DNA of 64,000 nt from Paenibacillus tyrphae (lineage in GTDB: Bacteria > Bacillota > Bacilli > Paenibacillales > NBRC-103111). Shown one piece after another: positions 1 to 8,188 of this stretch. How positions within the stretch are numbered: position 1 is the stretch's first letter; each line of letters starts with the position of its first letter. Under the pieces are notes generated by a model. It did no database searches. It saw only the letters and a list, made by a program, of their open reading frames with translations, and was not told the origin of the DNA. The translations under genes were made by a program, and so were the position numbers. The DNA lies in contig NZ_JNVM01000003.1 in NCBI RefSeq assembly GCF_000722545.1, forward strand, positions 62,001 through 126,000. Reading direction: 5' to 3'.

Positions 1-103
1 TAAAATCATTAATGACTCGACTCGGCTTAAACCTCTACTATTTCTTATTCTGTCGGGTTCTCGTAATCATCGGACAAATTTTCGTCATTAGGAGGCCAAT
101 TGT

Positions 104-820
104 GTGAGAAAACTGAAGCTCGTATCCGTCTCTTTGTTGTTGATGTCCTTACTTGTCCCCTCAGCATATGCGGAACCATCAAGCATTCCAATGGATCCAA
201 ATGTAAGCCCCGCCGCTATTACGAAGAATCAAGCGACGATGTCTAGCGATCCCAGTCAAGAAGTTTGCAGGTATGAGCCTCTTTCGAGTGGAGACCGAAT
301 CAAATCATGCGTGGGCCCCTGGGTTTGGAAAACCCTCAACAAAAAAATTGAAAAATACGATTCCCTTCCTCTAACCGATCAACATAAGTTAATTAGCGTA
401 GCGAAAGGTCAAAAACAGAAGCTAGCCCAACCTTTTACGCAGTCCAAAAAAATAACCTCGATTGAACCAAACGTGACTTCGGCTTTTGAGCTTGCGTCCA
501 TCTACTCCATCCTAACCGGGAAAAATTCCGATACGATTAGTGAAACTTACGATACTTCCAAAGAATACGATGGTCCTGATCCTTCATCACCTTACAACCC
601 AAGGGAATACTACACTGCGGTCGGTTATGATGAATATAAATTGGATATAACGCTAACCTATTTTTGGTTCATGTCGCTTCAATATTTTGTCCCGATTCTC
701 GGTGTATGGGTAGACAAAAAAATTGAACACAATGAGTTTCACGACGACGCTAATCTGACTCATTATTTAACCATTCAATTGCCAAAAATCGTAACCTACT
801 CTGTTGATGTAAACCGTTAG
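104..820 (+). CDS. Secreted protein of unknown function
   Basis: I do not recognise this 238-residue protein. It starts with GTG eight bases after a clean AGGAGG. The first 23 or so residues form a typical Sec signal peptide (MRKLKL, a hydrophobic stretch, then AYA before Glu), so the protein is probably exported. The mature part has two cysteines (CRYEP and SCVGPW) about a dozen residues apart that could form a disulfide, many charged and Ser/Thr residues, and an aromatic hydrophobic stretch near residue 185 (TYFWFMSLQYFVP) that could be a membrane-associated helix or a buried strand. Its codons are clearly more AT-rich than those of the genes that follow, which would fit recent acquisition. 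It stands alone and a strong terminator follows its stop codon. No function is proposed. Confidence 0.8.
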   Translation: MRKLKLVSVSLLLMSLLVPSAYAEPSSIPMDPNVSPAAITKNQATMSSDPSQEVCRYEPLSSGDRIKSCVGPWVWKTLNKKIEKYDSLPLTDQHKLISVAKGQKQKLAQPFTQSKKITSIEPNVTSAFELASIYSILTGKNSDTISETYDTSKEYDGPDPSSPYNPREYYTAVGYDEYKLDITLTYFWFMSLQYFVPILGVWVDKKIEHNEFHDDANLTHYLTIQLPKIVTYSVDVNR

Positions 821-831
821 TAAGAAACAAC

Positions 832-858
832 GAGCGCTAACTTTTTAGCGCTCTTTAC
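832..858 (+). terminator. Intrinsic terminator of the secreted-protein gene
   Basis: A perfect 9-bp stem (GAGCGCTAA at 832-840 and TTAGCGCTC at 845-853) with a 4-base loop is followed by a T-rich run. It lies 11 bases after the stop codon. Confidence 0.85.
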
Positions 859-898
859 TTATGTCTCGCTCCCTCTGCTCTTTCGGGATGAATCAGGC

Positions 899-929
899 AT
901 AAAAAAAGAAGCCTGATATTTTCAGGCTC
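899..929 (-). terminator. Intrinsic terminator of pncB
   Basis: The stem AGCCTGA/TCAGGCT (910-916 and 922-928) is followed on the minus strand by a seven-base T run. It ends the pncA-pncB transcript and faces the plus-strand terminator at 832-858, so the two convergent units are insulated from each other. Confidence 0.85.
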
Positions 930-959
930 CGATGAAAAAACGACTGCGTGCTCGCCGTC

Positions 960-2402
960 CTATCCTTTATGTTGGCGGATCAGCTCCATCTTCTGGTCCC
1001 AAGCTTTAGGGCTCAGGTCAACGGGATACACTTCCGGATTCAGCTTGCGCAAATATTCCGGCCAGAACAAGGTCAGCTGATTCCGGTGATGCTCGCGGAT
1101 GATGTCCAGCGTGGGCAGCTCGTACACCTGCTCGCCGTCCGCAAAAATCGGACGAAGCATCGACTGCGCTTCGTATTGCTCCACCGTTTTCGAAATATAC
1201 GGGTGCACCGGGTCGAACAGCTTCAGCGGCTGGCCCAGCTGCACATCGTCTTCGTCCGTCAGCGCGATATAGTCCGCCATCGCCTTGTTGGTCTCGCGAT
1301 TGACGATACGGTAGACGTCCTTAATGCCCGGCGTCGTCACTTTTTCCGGATTGCCCGAAATTTTGATGACCGGTACGAAACCGTCCTCTCGCTCGCGGGC
1401 CACCAGCTTGTACACGCCGCCCAGCGCGGGCTGGTCAGCTGCCGTAATCAGCTTCGTGCCGACTCCCCAGCTGTCGATTCTCGCCCCTTGGGCTTTCAGG
1501 TTGAAAATAATGTTCTCGTCCAAATCGTTCGAAGCGACGATCTTGACATCCTGCAGCCCCGCTTCGTCCAGCATCGCGCGCGCCTTTTTTGACAGATAAG
1601 CCAAGTCCCCGCTGTCGAGCCGGATCGCGTTCATCCGTTTGCCCTGGCTTTGCAGCCATTTGGCCGTTTCGATCGCATGCGGCACGCCGCTTTTGATCGT
1701 ATCGTATGTGTCAACCAGCAGCGTAACCTGGTCGGGTAGCGCGGCCGAGAATTTCTGAAACGCCTCTTCTTCCGAATCATGGTCCTGCACCCAAGCGTGC
1801 GCGTGCGTGCCCTTCGTCGGAATGCCGAACATCATGCCCGCTCTCATATTCGACGTGGCGTCGAAGCCGGCGATATAAGTCGCCCGCGCGCCCCATACCG
1901 CCGCATCCGCCTCTTGTGCCCGCCGCGTGCCGAATTCCATCAGCACATCGTCCGGGGCGACCTGCCGGATGCGCGACGCTTTGGTCGCGATCAGCGTCTG
2001 GTAGTTCATGAAGTTCAAGATCGCCGTTTCCAGCAGTTGCGCTTCAAAGACGCTCGCTTCGACCCGGATCAGCGGCTCATTCGGAAATACCAGCGATCCT
2101 TCCTCCACCGACCATAACGAACCGGTAAACCGGAACTGGCGCAGTTTTTCCAGAAAGGCCGGGTCGTAATTCTCCTCCTGCTCCGCCAAGTAGCGGATCG
2201 ACGCTTCGTCGAATTGTAAGTGCTGAATATACTCGACGATGCGCTGCAGGCCGGCAAACACGGCATATCCGTTGCCGAACGGCAGCTTGCGGAAGTAAGC
2301 CTCGAACACCGCCTTGCGGTCCATCGAGCCGTTGAACCAGTGGGCGTACATCATGTTAATTTGATATTTATCCGTATGAAGTGTCAAATTGTCGCAGCTC
2401 AT
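960..2402 (-). CDS. pncB: Nicotinate phosphoribosyltransferase
   Basis: This cytoplasmic enzyme condenses nicotinate with PRPP, using ATP, to give nicotinate mononucleotide in the Preiss-Handler NAD salvage route. The 480-residue length and the N-terminus (LTLHTDKYQINMMYAH) are typical of the Gram-positive enzyme. The conserved core includes the FGTRRAQEADAA region near residue 157, the THAHAWVQ segment near 200 and the VASNDLDE region near 290, all expected around the phosphoribosyl and nicotinate sites. An AGAGGGG Shine-Dalgarno precedes the ATG. The gene lies 21 bp downstream of a nicotinamidase-like gene on the same strand, so one transcript would carry both steps from nicotinamide to the mononucleotide. 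It is probably controlled by the promoter and palindrome at 3045-3077. Confidence 0.95.
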   Translation of the reverse strand: MSCDNLTLHTDKYQINMMYAHWFNGSMDRKAVFEAYFRKLPFGNGYAVFAGLQRIVEYIQHLQFDEASIRYLAEQEENYDPAFLEKLRQFRFTGSLWSVEEGSLVFPNEPLIRVEASVFEAQLLETAILNFMNYQTLIATKASRIRQVAPDDVLMEFGTRRAQEADAAVWGARATYIAGFDATSNMRAGMMFGIPTKGTHAHAWVQDHDSEEEAFQKFSAALPDQVTLLVDTYDTIKSGVPHAIETAKWLQSQGKRMNAIRLDSGDLAYLSKKARAMLDEAGLQDVKIVASNDLDENIIFNLKAQGARIDSWGVGTKLITAADQPALGGVYKLVAREREDGFVPVIKISGNPEKVTTPGIKDVYRIVNRETNKAMADYIALTDEDDVQLGQPLKLFDPVHPYISKTVEQYEAQSMLRPIFADGEQVYELPTLDIIREHHRNQLTLFWPEYLRKLNPEVYPVDLSPKAWDQKMELIRQHKG

Positions 2403-2423
2403 CGTAGTTCCCCTCTCGCTTCG

Positions 2424-2978
2424 TTAGACGTTTTTATCTACAGCACGGACGACTTCGGCGCCCAGTACATTCTGAAAATGAGTCAGTGCCCATTCGTGTC
2501 CGGCCGGATTGAAGCTCGCGACCGCGTCCTCATGAACAACGATTTTATACCCCTTATTATAGGCATCCACGGCGGTATGCAGCACGCAAATGTCCGTACA
2601 GACGCCGATCAGGTGCACCTCGTCGATGCCGCGGGCCCGCAGCCGCAGCTCCAGATCCGTCCCGCAGAAGGCGCTGTATCTCGTTTTGTCCATCCAATAA
2701 ATGCGGTCCTGACGCGCCGAATAGACGTCGTGAAGCCGGCCGTACAGCTTGCGGCCTTCCGTACCGCGAATGTTATGCGGCGGAAACAGCTTATGTTCCG
2801 GATGATACGCGTCATTTTCCTCATGAAGGTCGACGGCCATGACGACCAGATCGCCCCCTTCGACAAACCGTTCCGTCAATTCGGCGATTCTTTGCTCCAA
2901 ATCGATCGCCGGCTGCCCGCACGGCAGCTTGCCGGTAACGAAATCGACCGTATAATCGATCACAACGAGAGCTTTCAT
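2424..2978 (-). CDS. pncA: Nicotinamidase-like cysteine hydrolase
   Basis: Isochorismatase-fold cysteine hydrolase, most likely nicotinamidase (nicotinamide to nicotinate plus ammonia). With the start used here, the catalytic triad expected for the family is visible: Asp8 (VVIDYTVDF), Lys98 (WMDKTRYSAF) and Cys131 (GVCTDICV), with metal-site candidates Asp50 and His52. The reading frame is open for seven codons further upstream, but the ATG at 2978 has a well-spaced GGGAAGG, so I start there (184 residues). Co-transcription with pncB strongly favours nicotinamide as the substrate over other amides. The family also contains isochorismatases and N-carbamoylases, so the exact activity is inferred from context. 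Confidence 0.85.
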   Translation of the reverse strand: MKALVVIDYTVDFVTGKLPCGQPAIDLEQRIAELTERFVEGGDLVVMAVDLHEENDAYHPEHKLFPPHNIRGTEGRKLYGRLHDVYSARQDRIYWMDKTRYSAFCGTDLELRLRARGIDEVHLIGVCTDICVLHTAVDAYNKGYKIVVHEDAVASFNPAGHEWALTHFQNVLGAEVVRAVDKNV

Positions 2979-3044
2979 AAGGGCACCTTCCCTTTCCATA
3001 CGTCGTCTGTATTAATGTAGACTGGCAACTCTATCTTTTTGATA

Positions 3045-3077
3045 ATGTCATTATGACATATTTAAAATAAATGTCAA
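3045..3077 (-). promoter_or_regulatory. Promoter and palindromic operator of pncA-pncB
   Basis: On the minus strand a TTGACA -35 (3072-3077) is separated by 16 bp from a CATAAT -10 (3050-3055). A 7+1+7 perfect palindrome (ATGTCAT-T-ATGACAT, 3045-3059) covers the -10 box, and one extra half-site (ATGTCA, 3071-3076) overlaps the -35. The palindrome core has the spacing GT-N7-AC, which I recall as typical of sites for NrtR, a regulator of NAD genes. The promoter sits on the stop codon of the upstream hydrolase gene. Repressor identity is inferred. Confidence 0.65.
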
Positions 3078-3790
3078 GCCCCATTTTCCGAGCCCCATCG
3101 CTCCAGCAGCCAAGCCGTCGTATAATCGGCGACGATCTGCAGATTGGTTCGTCCGTCCGGATTCACGAACGGCTCATGGCCGCGAAAATAATCCGGATGC
3201 CCGCCCATCAGTGCCAGGTTGATCCGATACGCTGGCGCATGCTTGAAGCGGTCGTACCGTAACCGGTCACGAAGCCCGGAGCCTCCCGTTACCCAGCCGG
3301 CCCACGAACCGAGCCGTGCAATCGGATCGCCCCCCTTCACGCCGATGCCGCGTATGTAAAGTGCTCGTTCCCGGCCTGCGGAGCTTACCGGGCATTTCGG
3401 CGAGCCGATCTGCACCGTCAGGATACCCGGCAGAGAAAGCGCCGGGCGCAGCAGCTCGGCCGCCTGCACGCCCGCCACTCCGCCTCCGCTGTGCCCGATT
3501 AGGACGGGCAAGCCGTCTCCGCAGACGCCGCGGATCGCTTCCGCCGCTCTGCGGCCTCCGATCGAGCGCGCGGCCGCCTGCGGTCTTAGCCGCAGATCCC
3601 GGTAGATTTCCAGCATCTGGGCCGCAGTTCTCCGGCTCCAGTCGCCGTAAGGGAACAGCAGCCGGTATTCCGGCCGGAATCCCTTTGCCTCCAGCCTCCG
3701 GCACAGCTGCTCTCCGAACGTGTCCATAAAATTCGGCGCCGTCGCCATTCCGGACAATAAGAAAAGCCGCGGTCTGTAAGTAATGGACAT
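3074..3790 (-). CDS. Alpha/beta hydrolase (lipase/esterase-like)
   Basis: This 238-residue protein carries a nucleophile-elbow motif GHSGGG (residues 99-104, Ser101) after a hydrophobic strand (LPVLI), an N-terminal strand (RLFLLSGMA) and a late HPDYFRGHEPF segment with candidate catalytic histidines. This is the layout of an alpha/beta-hydrolase. No signal peptide is seen, so it is probably cytoplasmic. Its start is 11 bp after the stop of the nitric oxide synthase gene and there is no terminator between them, so the two are likely co-transcribed. Substrate unknown: the similarity is only to the fold, and I would not go beyond esterase/lipase-like. The gene is GC-rich, and its stop codon overlaps the promoter of the next operon. 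Confidence 0.75.
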   Translation of the reverse strand: MSITYRPRLFLLSGMATAPNFMDTFGEQLCRRLEAKGFRPEYRLLFPYGDWSRRTAAQMLEIYRDLRLRPQAAARSIGGRRAAEAIRGVCGDGLPVLIGHSGGGVAGVQAAELLRPALSLPGILTVQIGSPKCPVSSAGRERALYIRGIGVKGGDPIARLGSWAGWVTGGSGLRDRLRYDRFKHAPAYRINLALMGGHPDYFRGHEPFVNPDGRTNLQIVADYTTAWLLERWGSENGA

Positions 3791-3801
3791 AAAACCGCTC
3801 C

Positions 3802-4953
3802 TCAGCCTCTGGCCAGCAAGTCGGCCGATGGGTCTGCCTGTGCCCCGGCTTCATCGGCGTCTATGATGTCGTACGGGCAAGCTTGACGGAAATAATTCGG
3901 CTTGACGATGCGATCGTCGTAGGACCGGTGGAAAATATGCGTCGCCGCCGGCGACACCGGAGGAATCAGCCAAGTCCAATCTCCGGTTAACGGGCGGCCG
4001 CTTCGTTCTTCCTGCTGCTCGAACCGCCGGAACTGCTCCGCCGCCGTATGATGATCTATGATGCTGACCCCTGCCGCCTTAAAGGAATGAAGAACCGCCG
4101 TATTCAGCTCGACCAGCGCTCTGTCCTTCCACAGGGACACGTTGGTCGACGTATCCAGCTTCAGCAGCTCGGCCACCTTCGGCAGCATATGATAACGGTC
4201 CGGATCGGCCAAATTGCGCGCGCCAATTTCCGTTCCCATGTACCAGCCATTGAACGGCGCCGCCGTATACCGGATGCCGCCAATATCCAACATCATGTCG
4301 GAAATAAACGGAACGGCATACCATTTGAGCCCCAGCCCGGCGAACGAATCGTATTCCGGGTGTTGAATGGGTACCTCAAGCACCAAATGTTCAGGAATCG
4401 GATACCACCGGGGCTGCCGCCCGTTCACTTGGATAACCAGCGGCAGCACGTCAAACGGTGTGCCCGCTCCCCTCCAGCCCAAGCTCATGCAAGCCTTCGT
4501 GAACCGGACGGAGGCCGGATCGCCGACGATCCCGCTCCCGGTTTCATACCCGGCATAGCGGATCAACTGATGGTTCCAGATGCGGATACGCCGCTCGTCC
4601 GTTTCTGCGGCAAACACCGTGATCGACGGCCTGATCATGCCGCTGTTGGTCCCATAGGCGATATGGCGGAATATCGCTTGCGCGATGTCGTCTTCCCGCT
4701 CCAGCCCTCTCTCGTCAAACACGTTTAGCGACGGCCAAAATAACCTGCCGATGCAGCGGTTGCTGTTTCGCCAAGCCATTCTCGCGCCATGCGCAAGCTC
4801 CTCATAGGTAAGCTCGTAAGTTCCGCGCCGGGAAAGCTCTTCCCGAACCTCCGCAAGCCGCCGATGCGTTTCCTCGCCGTTTTTGCCCAACTCTTCATAG
4901 CACGCCGTTACAAACGCCACCGCTTCTTCTAGTATCGCTTGATTCGTCACCAT
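3802..4953 (-). CDS. nos: Bacterial nitric oxide synthase (oxygenase domain only)
   Basis: Heme enzyme that makes NO and citrulline from arginine through N-hydroxyarginine. The sequence matches the Bacillus subtilis enzyme along its whole length. The heme-thiolate cysteine lies in [10 protein letters not shown] (Cys67), the arginine-binding glutamate in [14 protein letters not shown], and the C-terminal [20 protein letters not shown] segment is diagnostic. As in other Bacillales, no reductase domain is fused, so electrons must come from a separate flavoprotein, and none is encoded nearby. The frame is open to 4986, but the ATG at 4953 (383 residues, GAGG seven bases upstream) aligns with the start of the Bacillus protein, and a TATAAT at 4985-4990 would exclude the longest start. 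Bacterial NO is known to protect against oxidative stress and antibiotics. Confidence 0.96.
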   Translation of the reverse strand: MVTNQAILEEAVAFVTACYEELGKNGEETHRRLAEVREELSRRGTYELTYEELAHGARMAWRNSNRCIGRLFWPSLNVFDERGLEREDDIAQAIFRHIAYGTNSGMIRPSITVFAAETDERRIRIWNHQLIRYAGYETGSGIVGDPASVRFTKACMSLGWRGAGTPFDVLPLVIQVNGRQPRWYPIPEHLVLEVPIQHPEYDSFAGLGLKWYAVPFISDMMLDIGGIRYTAAPFNGWYMGTEIGARNLADPDRYHMLPKVAELLKLDTSTNVSLWKDRALVELNTAVLHSFKAAGVSIIDHHTAAEQFRRFEQQEERSGRPLTGDWTWLIPPVSPAATHIFHRSYDDRIVKPNYFRQACPYDIIDADEAGAQADPSADLLARG

Positions 4954-4984
4954 GTCTATCCTCTTCCGCTGCATTTTTTCCCTC

Positions 4985-4990
4985 ATTATA
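4985..4990 (-). promoter_or_regulatory. Candidate -10 box of the nos operon
   Basis: A perfect TATAAT on the minus strand lies about 32 bases upstream of the chosen nos start codon. The -35 region 17 bp further upstream is poor (GAGCTT), so this would be a weak or activator-dependent promoter. Confidence 0.4.
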
Positions 4991-5149
4991 ACCCAGCCCT
5001 TTGAAAAAAGCTCGCCGCCCGCCTGCCCAAGCCGCCATTTTTCCGGTTTTGCGTGTCATTCCGTGTCGAATCTGTGGCAAAAGCCGGATTGCTCCCATCC
5101 GCCCGGTCTCCCCGACTAAAGTCCAGCTTCCGTACCGCCTTCGGTCTGT

Positions 5150-5177
5150 TTTACCGGACATCCAATTCGTATACAAT
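5150..5177 (+). promoter_or_regulatory. Candidate sigma-A promoter of the small membrane protein
   Basis: TTTACC (5150-5155), 16 bp, then TACAAT (5172-5177), about 40 bases before the ATG at 5217. Confidence 0.5.
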
Positions 5178-5216
5178 AGAGACAAGATCTAAACGAACGA
5201 AAGACGGGTGACGACG

Positions 5217-5543
5217 ATGAACTTGAAATGGAACATACAGACGATAGGCGGCTTCGTCCTGATGGGGATCGGCATTATCGGATTGATCGGTTGGGGCGGC
5301 ATCAGCGGATTATTCGGATATATTTTTGCTCTAGCGATGATCGCCTTCGGCTACTGGCTGTGGAGAACGGCGGACACGACGCTCAAGCGCGTGTGCAGCG
5401 GCTTGGTCATGCTCGCGGGCGCGGCACTTATTATCTTCTGGCTGCCGAAGTTCATCAGCCTAATCTTGGCCGGAGCCATCATCTATTTCGGCTGGATTCT
5501 TGTGAGAATCGGCCAGTCCCAAGGATATCGGAATTGGAAATAA
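5217..5543 (+). CDS. Small multi-pass membrane protein
   Basis: A 108-residue, strongly hydrophobic protein with three or four predicted membrane segments: a Gly/Ile-rich pair (GGFVLMGIGIIGLIGWGG and YIFALAMIAFGYWLW), then GLVMLAGAALIIFWLP and a last one ending in GWILVRIG. Short basic stretches (WRTADTTLKR and the C-terminal QGYRNWK) suggest a simple bundle with a basic tail. I chose the ATG preceded by GGGTGA; an in-frame GTG lies nine bases further upstream. The gene stands alone, diverges from nos and converges on hrpB. No family is recognised with confidence. Glycine-rich small proteins of this kind occur among stress-response membrane proteins, but that is only a resemblance. Confidence 0.7.
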   Translation: MNLKWNIQTIGGFVLMGIGIIGLIGWGGISGLFGYIFALAMIAFGYWLWRTADTTLKRVCSGLVMLAGAALIIFWLPKFISLILAGAIIYFGWILVRIGQSQGYRNWK

Positions 5544-5550
5544 AACGGCG

Positions 5551-5622
5551 AAAGAGGCGGCCCATGTCTCCCTTCCCGCCCGGCAGGATAGCCGGATGGG
5601 GCGGACATGGTACTGCCTCTTT
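5551..5622. terminator. Bidirectional terminator between the membrane protein and hrpB
   Basis: AAAGAGGC and CCATGTC on the left (5551-5567) pair with GACATGG and GCCTCTTT on the right (5604-5622), with a bulge between the two stem parts. A-rich and T-rich flanks allow termination of both convergent transcripts. Confidence 0.7.
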
Positions 5623-5644
5623 TGTTTTGTCCTTCTAAAGCGAA

Positions 5645-8128
5645 TTATACTCGCGGCTTGGCACGGTTCGTCGGCAAAGCCGTGAGCGGATCGTCCGGCC
5701 ATACGTGCTTCGGATAGCGACCCTTCAAATCCTTCTTCACTTCAAAATAGGCATCCTGCCAAAAGCTCGCCAAATCGCGCGTGACCTGTACCGGCCGATG
5801 TGCCGGGGAAAGCAAATGCAGCAGCAGCGGCACCTTGCCGCCCCCGATGCGTGGCGTTTCCCGCAGGCCGAACAGCTCCTGGAGCCTCACGGCCAGCACC
5901 GGCGACGCCGGATCGCTGTAATCGACCGGGATGCGCGAGCCGCTCGGCACCGTAATGTGCGTCGGCACGAAGTCGTCGAGCTGCTGGCGCTGCGGCCACG
6001 GAAGCATGCCGTCCAGAATCGCGGCCATCGAGAGCCGCTGCAGGTCATCCCGGCTTTTGAGTCCGTACAGATGCGGGCCGAGCCAATCCTCCAGCCCCGC
6101 GAGCAGCGCCTCGTCGGAAACATCGGGCCAAGCCGGGTCCACCCGGTGCATAAAGCCGATGCGCTCGCGCAGCTGCTTTGCCGCCTTGGTCCACGGCAGA
6201 ATGGACAAGCCTTCGGCTGCGATGCCCTCAAGCAGCGCGTTTAGCACCTGCTCCGGGTCCGGGGCTCCCACCGGCGCCTCCCGCAAGGTAAGCGCGCCGA
6301 GCTTCTCCCGCTTGCGGGTACGAACCGCTTGAGCCGCCCGGTCCCACGCGACTGCGGTTTCCGTTTCGATGTCGTCCGCAAACACCTGGTACAGCTGCTC
6401 CTCTGAGATCGGAGCCGCCAGATCGATACGGCCGTCCGCCCCTTGATCATCCAACTCCGCTACGACCAAATATTTCTCGCCGTAGAGCGGCTGAGGACCC
6501 GAAAACGAACCTCCTCTGCCTCCGCTCAGCAGGAAGCGCCCGCTTCCTTTATTTTGCGCGATCCGGTCGGGATAGGCGAAAGCAAGCAGCATTCCGCAGG
6601 CGTTCACTTCGTCTCTTTGCTCAAGCGGCACACCCAGCGTGCGCTTCCCCTGCTCGGCCTCCGCCCCGATTCGGCGGCGGGCCGCAGGATCTGCCGCCTG
6701 CGCGGCGCCCGCTCCACGAAGCGCCTCCACGCGCAGCCGCAGGTCCGCATTGGGCGAGTCCGGCCGGGAACGCAGCAGGTCCCGGTCACTTAGCAGCGCA
6801 GCCAGCTCGCAGGCCAGCCCGCCAAGCCCGAGCGGCACCGCCCGCAGCATCATGTGCGCGAGCCGGGGCGATACGCCGAGCTCGGCCATGCGCCGGCCGT
6901 GCGGGGTAATCGCTCCGTCGTCTCCCAGTGCGCCGAGCTGCTTCAGAAGCACGACCGCCTGACCATAGGCGGCTGCAGGCGGCGGCGTCAGCCAAGCGAG
7001 CCGCGCTGGATCGGCGACGCCCCAAGCGGCAAGCTCAAGCGCCAGAGCGGCCAGATCCGCTTCCATGATCTCGGGCACCCGGTGAGGCGCCAGCCGGCGG
7101 TCCTCCTGCGCCGTCCAGAGCCGGTAGCACACACCGGGAGCCGTACGTCCGGCACGCCCGCGGCGCTGGTCCGCCGAATCCCGCGAGACGATAACCGTCT
7201 CCAGCCGCGTCATGCCTGTCCGGGGCGAGAACCGCGGCACGCGCATCCGGCCGCCGTCGACGACGATGCGCACCCCTTCTACGGTTAAGCTCGATTCGGC
7301 GATAGAGGTGGCGAGCACCACCTTGCGCTGCCCCGGCAAGCTCGGTGCAATGGCCGCGTCCTGCTCCCCTTGAGCAAGCTGCCCGTACAGCGGAGCGATC
7401 CGCACCTGCGGACCGAGTCCTGCTTCAAGCAGCAGCCGTTCCACGCGCCGAATTTCTCCTGCCCCGGGCAAAAAAGCCAACAGATCCCCTTCTTCGGCTG
7501 CCAGCGCCTGACGGATGCACGCAGCCACCGCCGGTTCCAGCTTCCCTTCCACAGGCTTGCTTAGATACCGCGTCTCCACGGGATAGCTGCGGCCCTCGCT
7601 GACCACAACCGGTGCATCGCTCATCAGCGCGGCGACCGGAGCCGCGTCCAGTGTAGCCGACATGACCAGGATACGCAGGTCGTCCCGCAGCACCGTTTGC
7701 GACTCCAGCGCAAACGCCAAGCCCAGATCCGCGTGCAAGCTTCGTTCATGGAATTCGTCAAAAATAACAACGGCCACGTCCTCAAGCGCAGGATCGGCCT
7801 GCAGCAGGCGTGTAAGCACGCCTTCCGTGATGACTTCGATGCGCGTTTTCGGTCCGACCTTCGTATCCAACCGGACCCGGTAACCCACCGTTTCGCCGAC
7901 CTGTTCTCCGAGCCGGGACGCCATGTACCGGGCAGCGGCTCTCGCAGCCAGTCGGCGCGGCTCCAGCATAATAATTTTGCGTCCGGCCACCCACGGCTCT
8001 TCCAGCAGCGCAAGCGGTACGCGGGTCGTCTTGCCCGCGCCGGGCGGCGCTACCAGCACGGCATTCGTATGCTTGTCCAACTTCTCCTTCAACTGCGTTA
8101 AAACGCGATCTATCGGCAGTTCTCCCAT
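5645..8128 (-). CDS. hrpB: HrpB-type ATP-dependent helicase
   Basis: An 827-residue DExH helicase of the HrpB family. Walker A is APPGAGKTT (residues 27-35), the DEAH-box equivalent is DEFH (124-127), motif III is VMSATLD, and the C-terminal helicase motif QRRGRAGRTAPG is intact. The HrpB-specific C-terminal half follows (YPDRIAQNKGSGRFLLSGGRG and a final GRYPKHVWPDDP), so the protein is full length. HrpB proteins are presumed RNA helicases with a poorly defined role in bacteria. The ATG at 8128 has a GGAG nine bases upstream. The gene is very GC-rich, which explains the many spurious open frames on both strands. It appears to be a single-gene unit, with the palindromic element of 8189-8430 immediately upstream. 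Confidence 0.93.
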   Translation of the reverse strand: MGELPIDRVLTQLKEKLDKHTNAVLVAPPGAGKTTRVPLALLEEPWVAGRKIIMLEPRRLAARAAARYMASRLGEQVGETVGYRVRLDTKVGPKTRIEVITEGVLTRLLQADPALEDVAVVIFDEFHERSLHADLGLAFALESQTVLRDDLRILVMSATLDAAPVAALMSDAPVVVSEGRSYPVETRYLSKPVEGKLEPAVAACIRQALAAEEGDLLAFLPGAGEIRRVERLLLEAGLGPQVRIAPLYGQLAQGEQDAAIAPSLPGQRKVVLATSIAESSLTVEGVRIVVDGGRMRVPRFSPRTGMTRLETVIVSRDSADQRRGRAGRTAPGVCYRLWTAQEDRRLAPHRVPEIMEADLAALALELAAWGVADPARLAWLTPPPAAAYGQAVVLLKQLGALGDDGAITPHGRRMAELGVSPRLAHMMLRAVPLGLGGLACELAALLSDRDLLRSRPDSPNADLRLRVEALRGAGAAQAADPAARRRIGAEAEQGKRTLGVPLEQRDEVNACGMLLAFAYPDRIAQNKGSGRFLLSGGRGGSFSGPQPLYGEKYLVVAELDDQGADGRIDLAAPISEEQLYQVFADDIETETAVAWDRAAQAVRTRKREKLGALTLREAPVGAPDPEQVLNALLEGIAAEGLSILPWTKAAKQLRERIGFMHRVDPAWPDVSDEALLAGLEDWLGPHLYGLKSRDDLQRLSMAAILDGMLPWPQRQQLDDFVPTHITVPSGSRIPVDYSDPASPVLAVRLQELFGLRETPRIGGGKVPLLLHLLSPAHRPVQVTRDLASFWQDAYFEVKKDLKGRYPKHVWPDDPLTALPTNRAKPRV

Positions 8129-8188
8129 GTTCGTTCACTCCAACTTACGGCAAATTCGGTTTTTATTGTACCACAACCGCACAAAGAA

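Noticed and set aside
4954..4986. Longer N-terminus of the nitric oxide synthase
   Set aside because: A TATAAT box lies across the first codon, and the shorter start aligns with the Bacillus protein.
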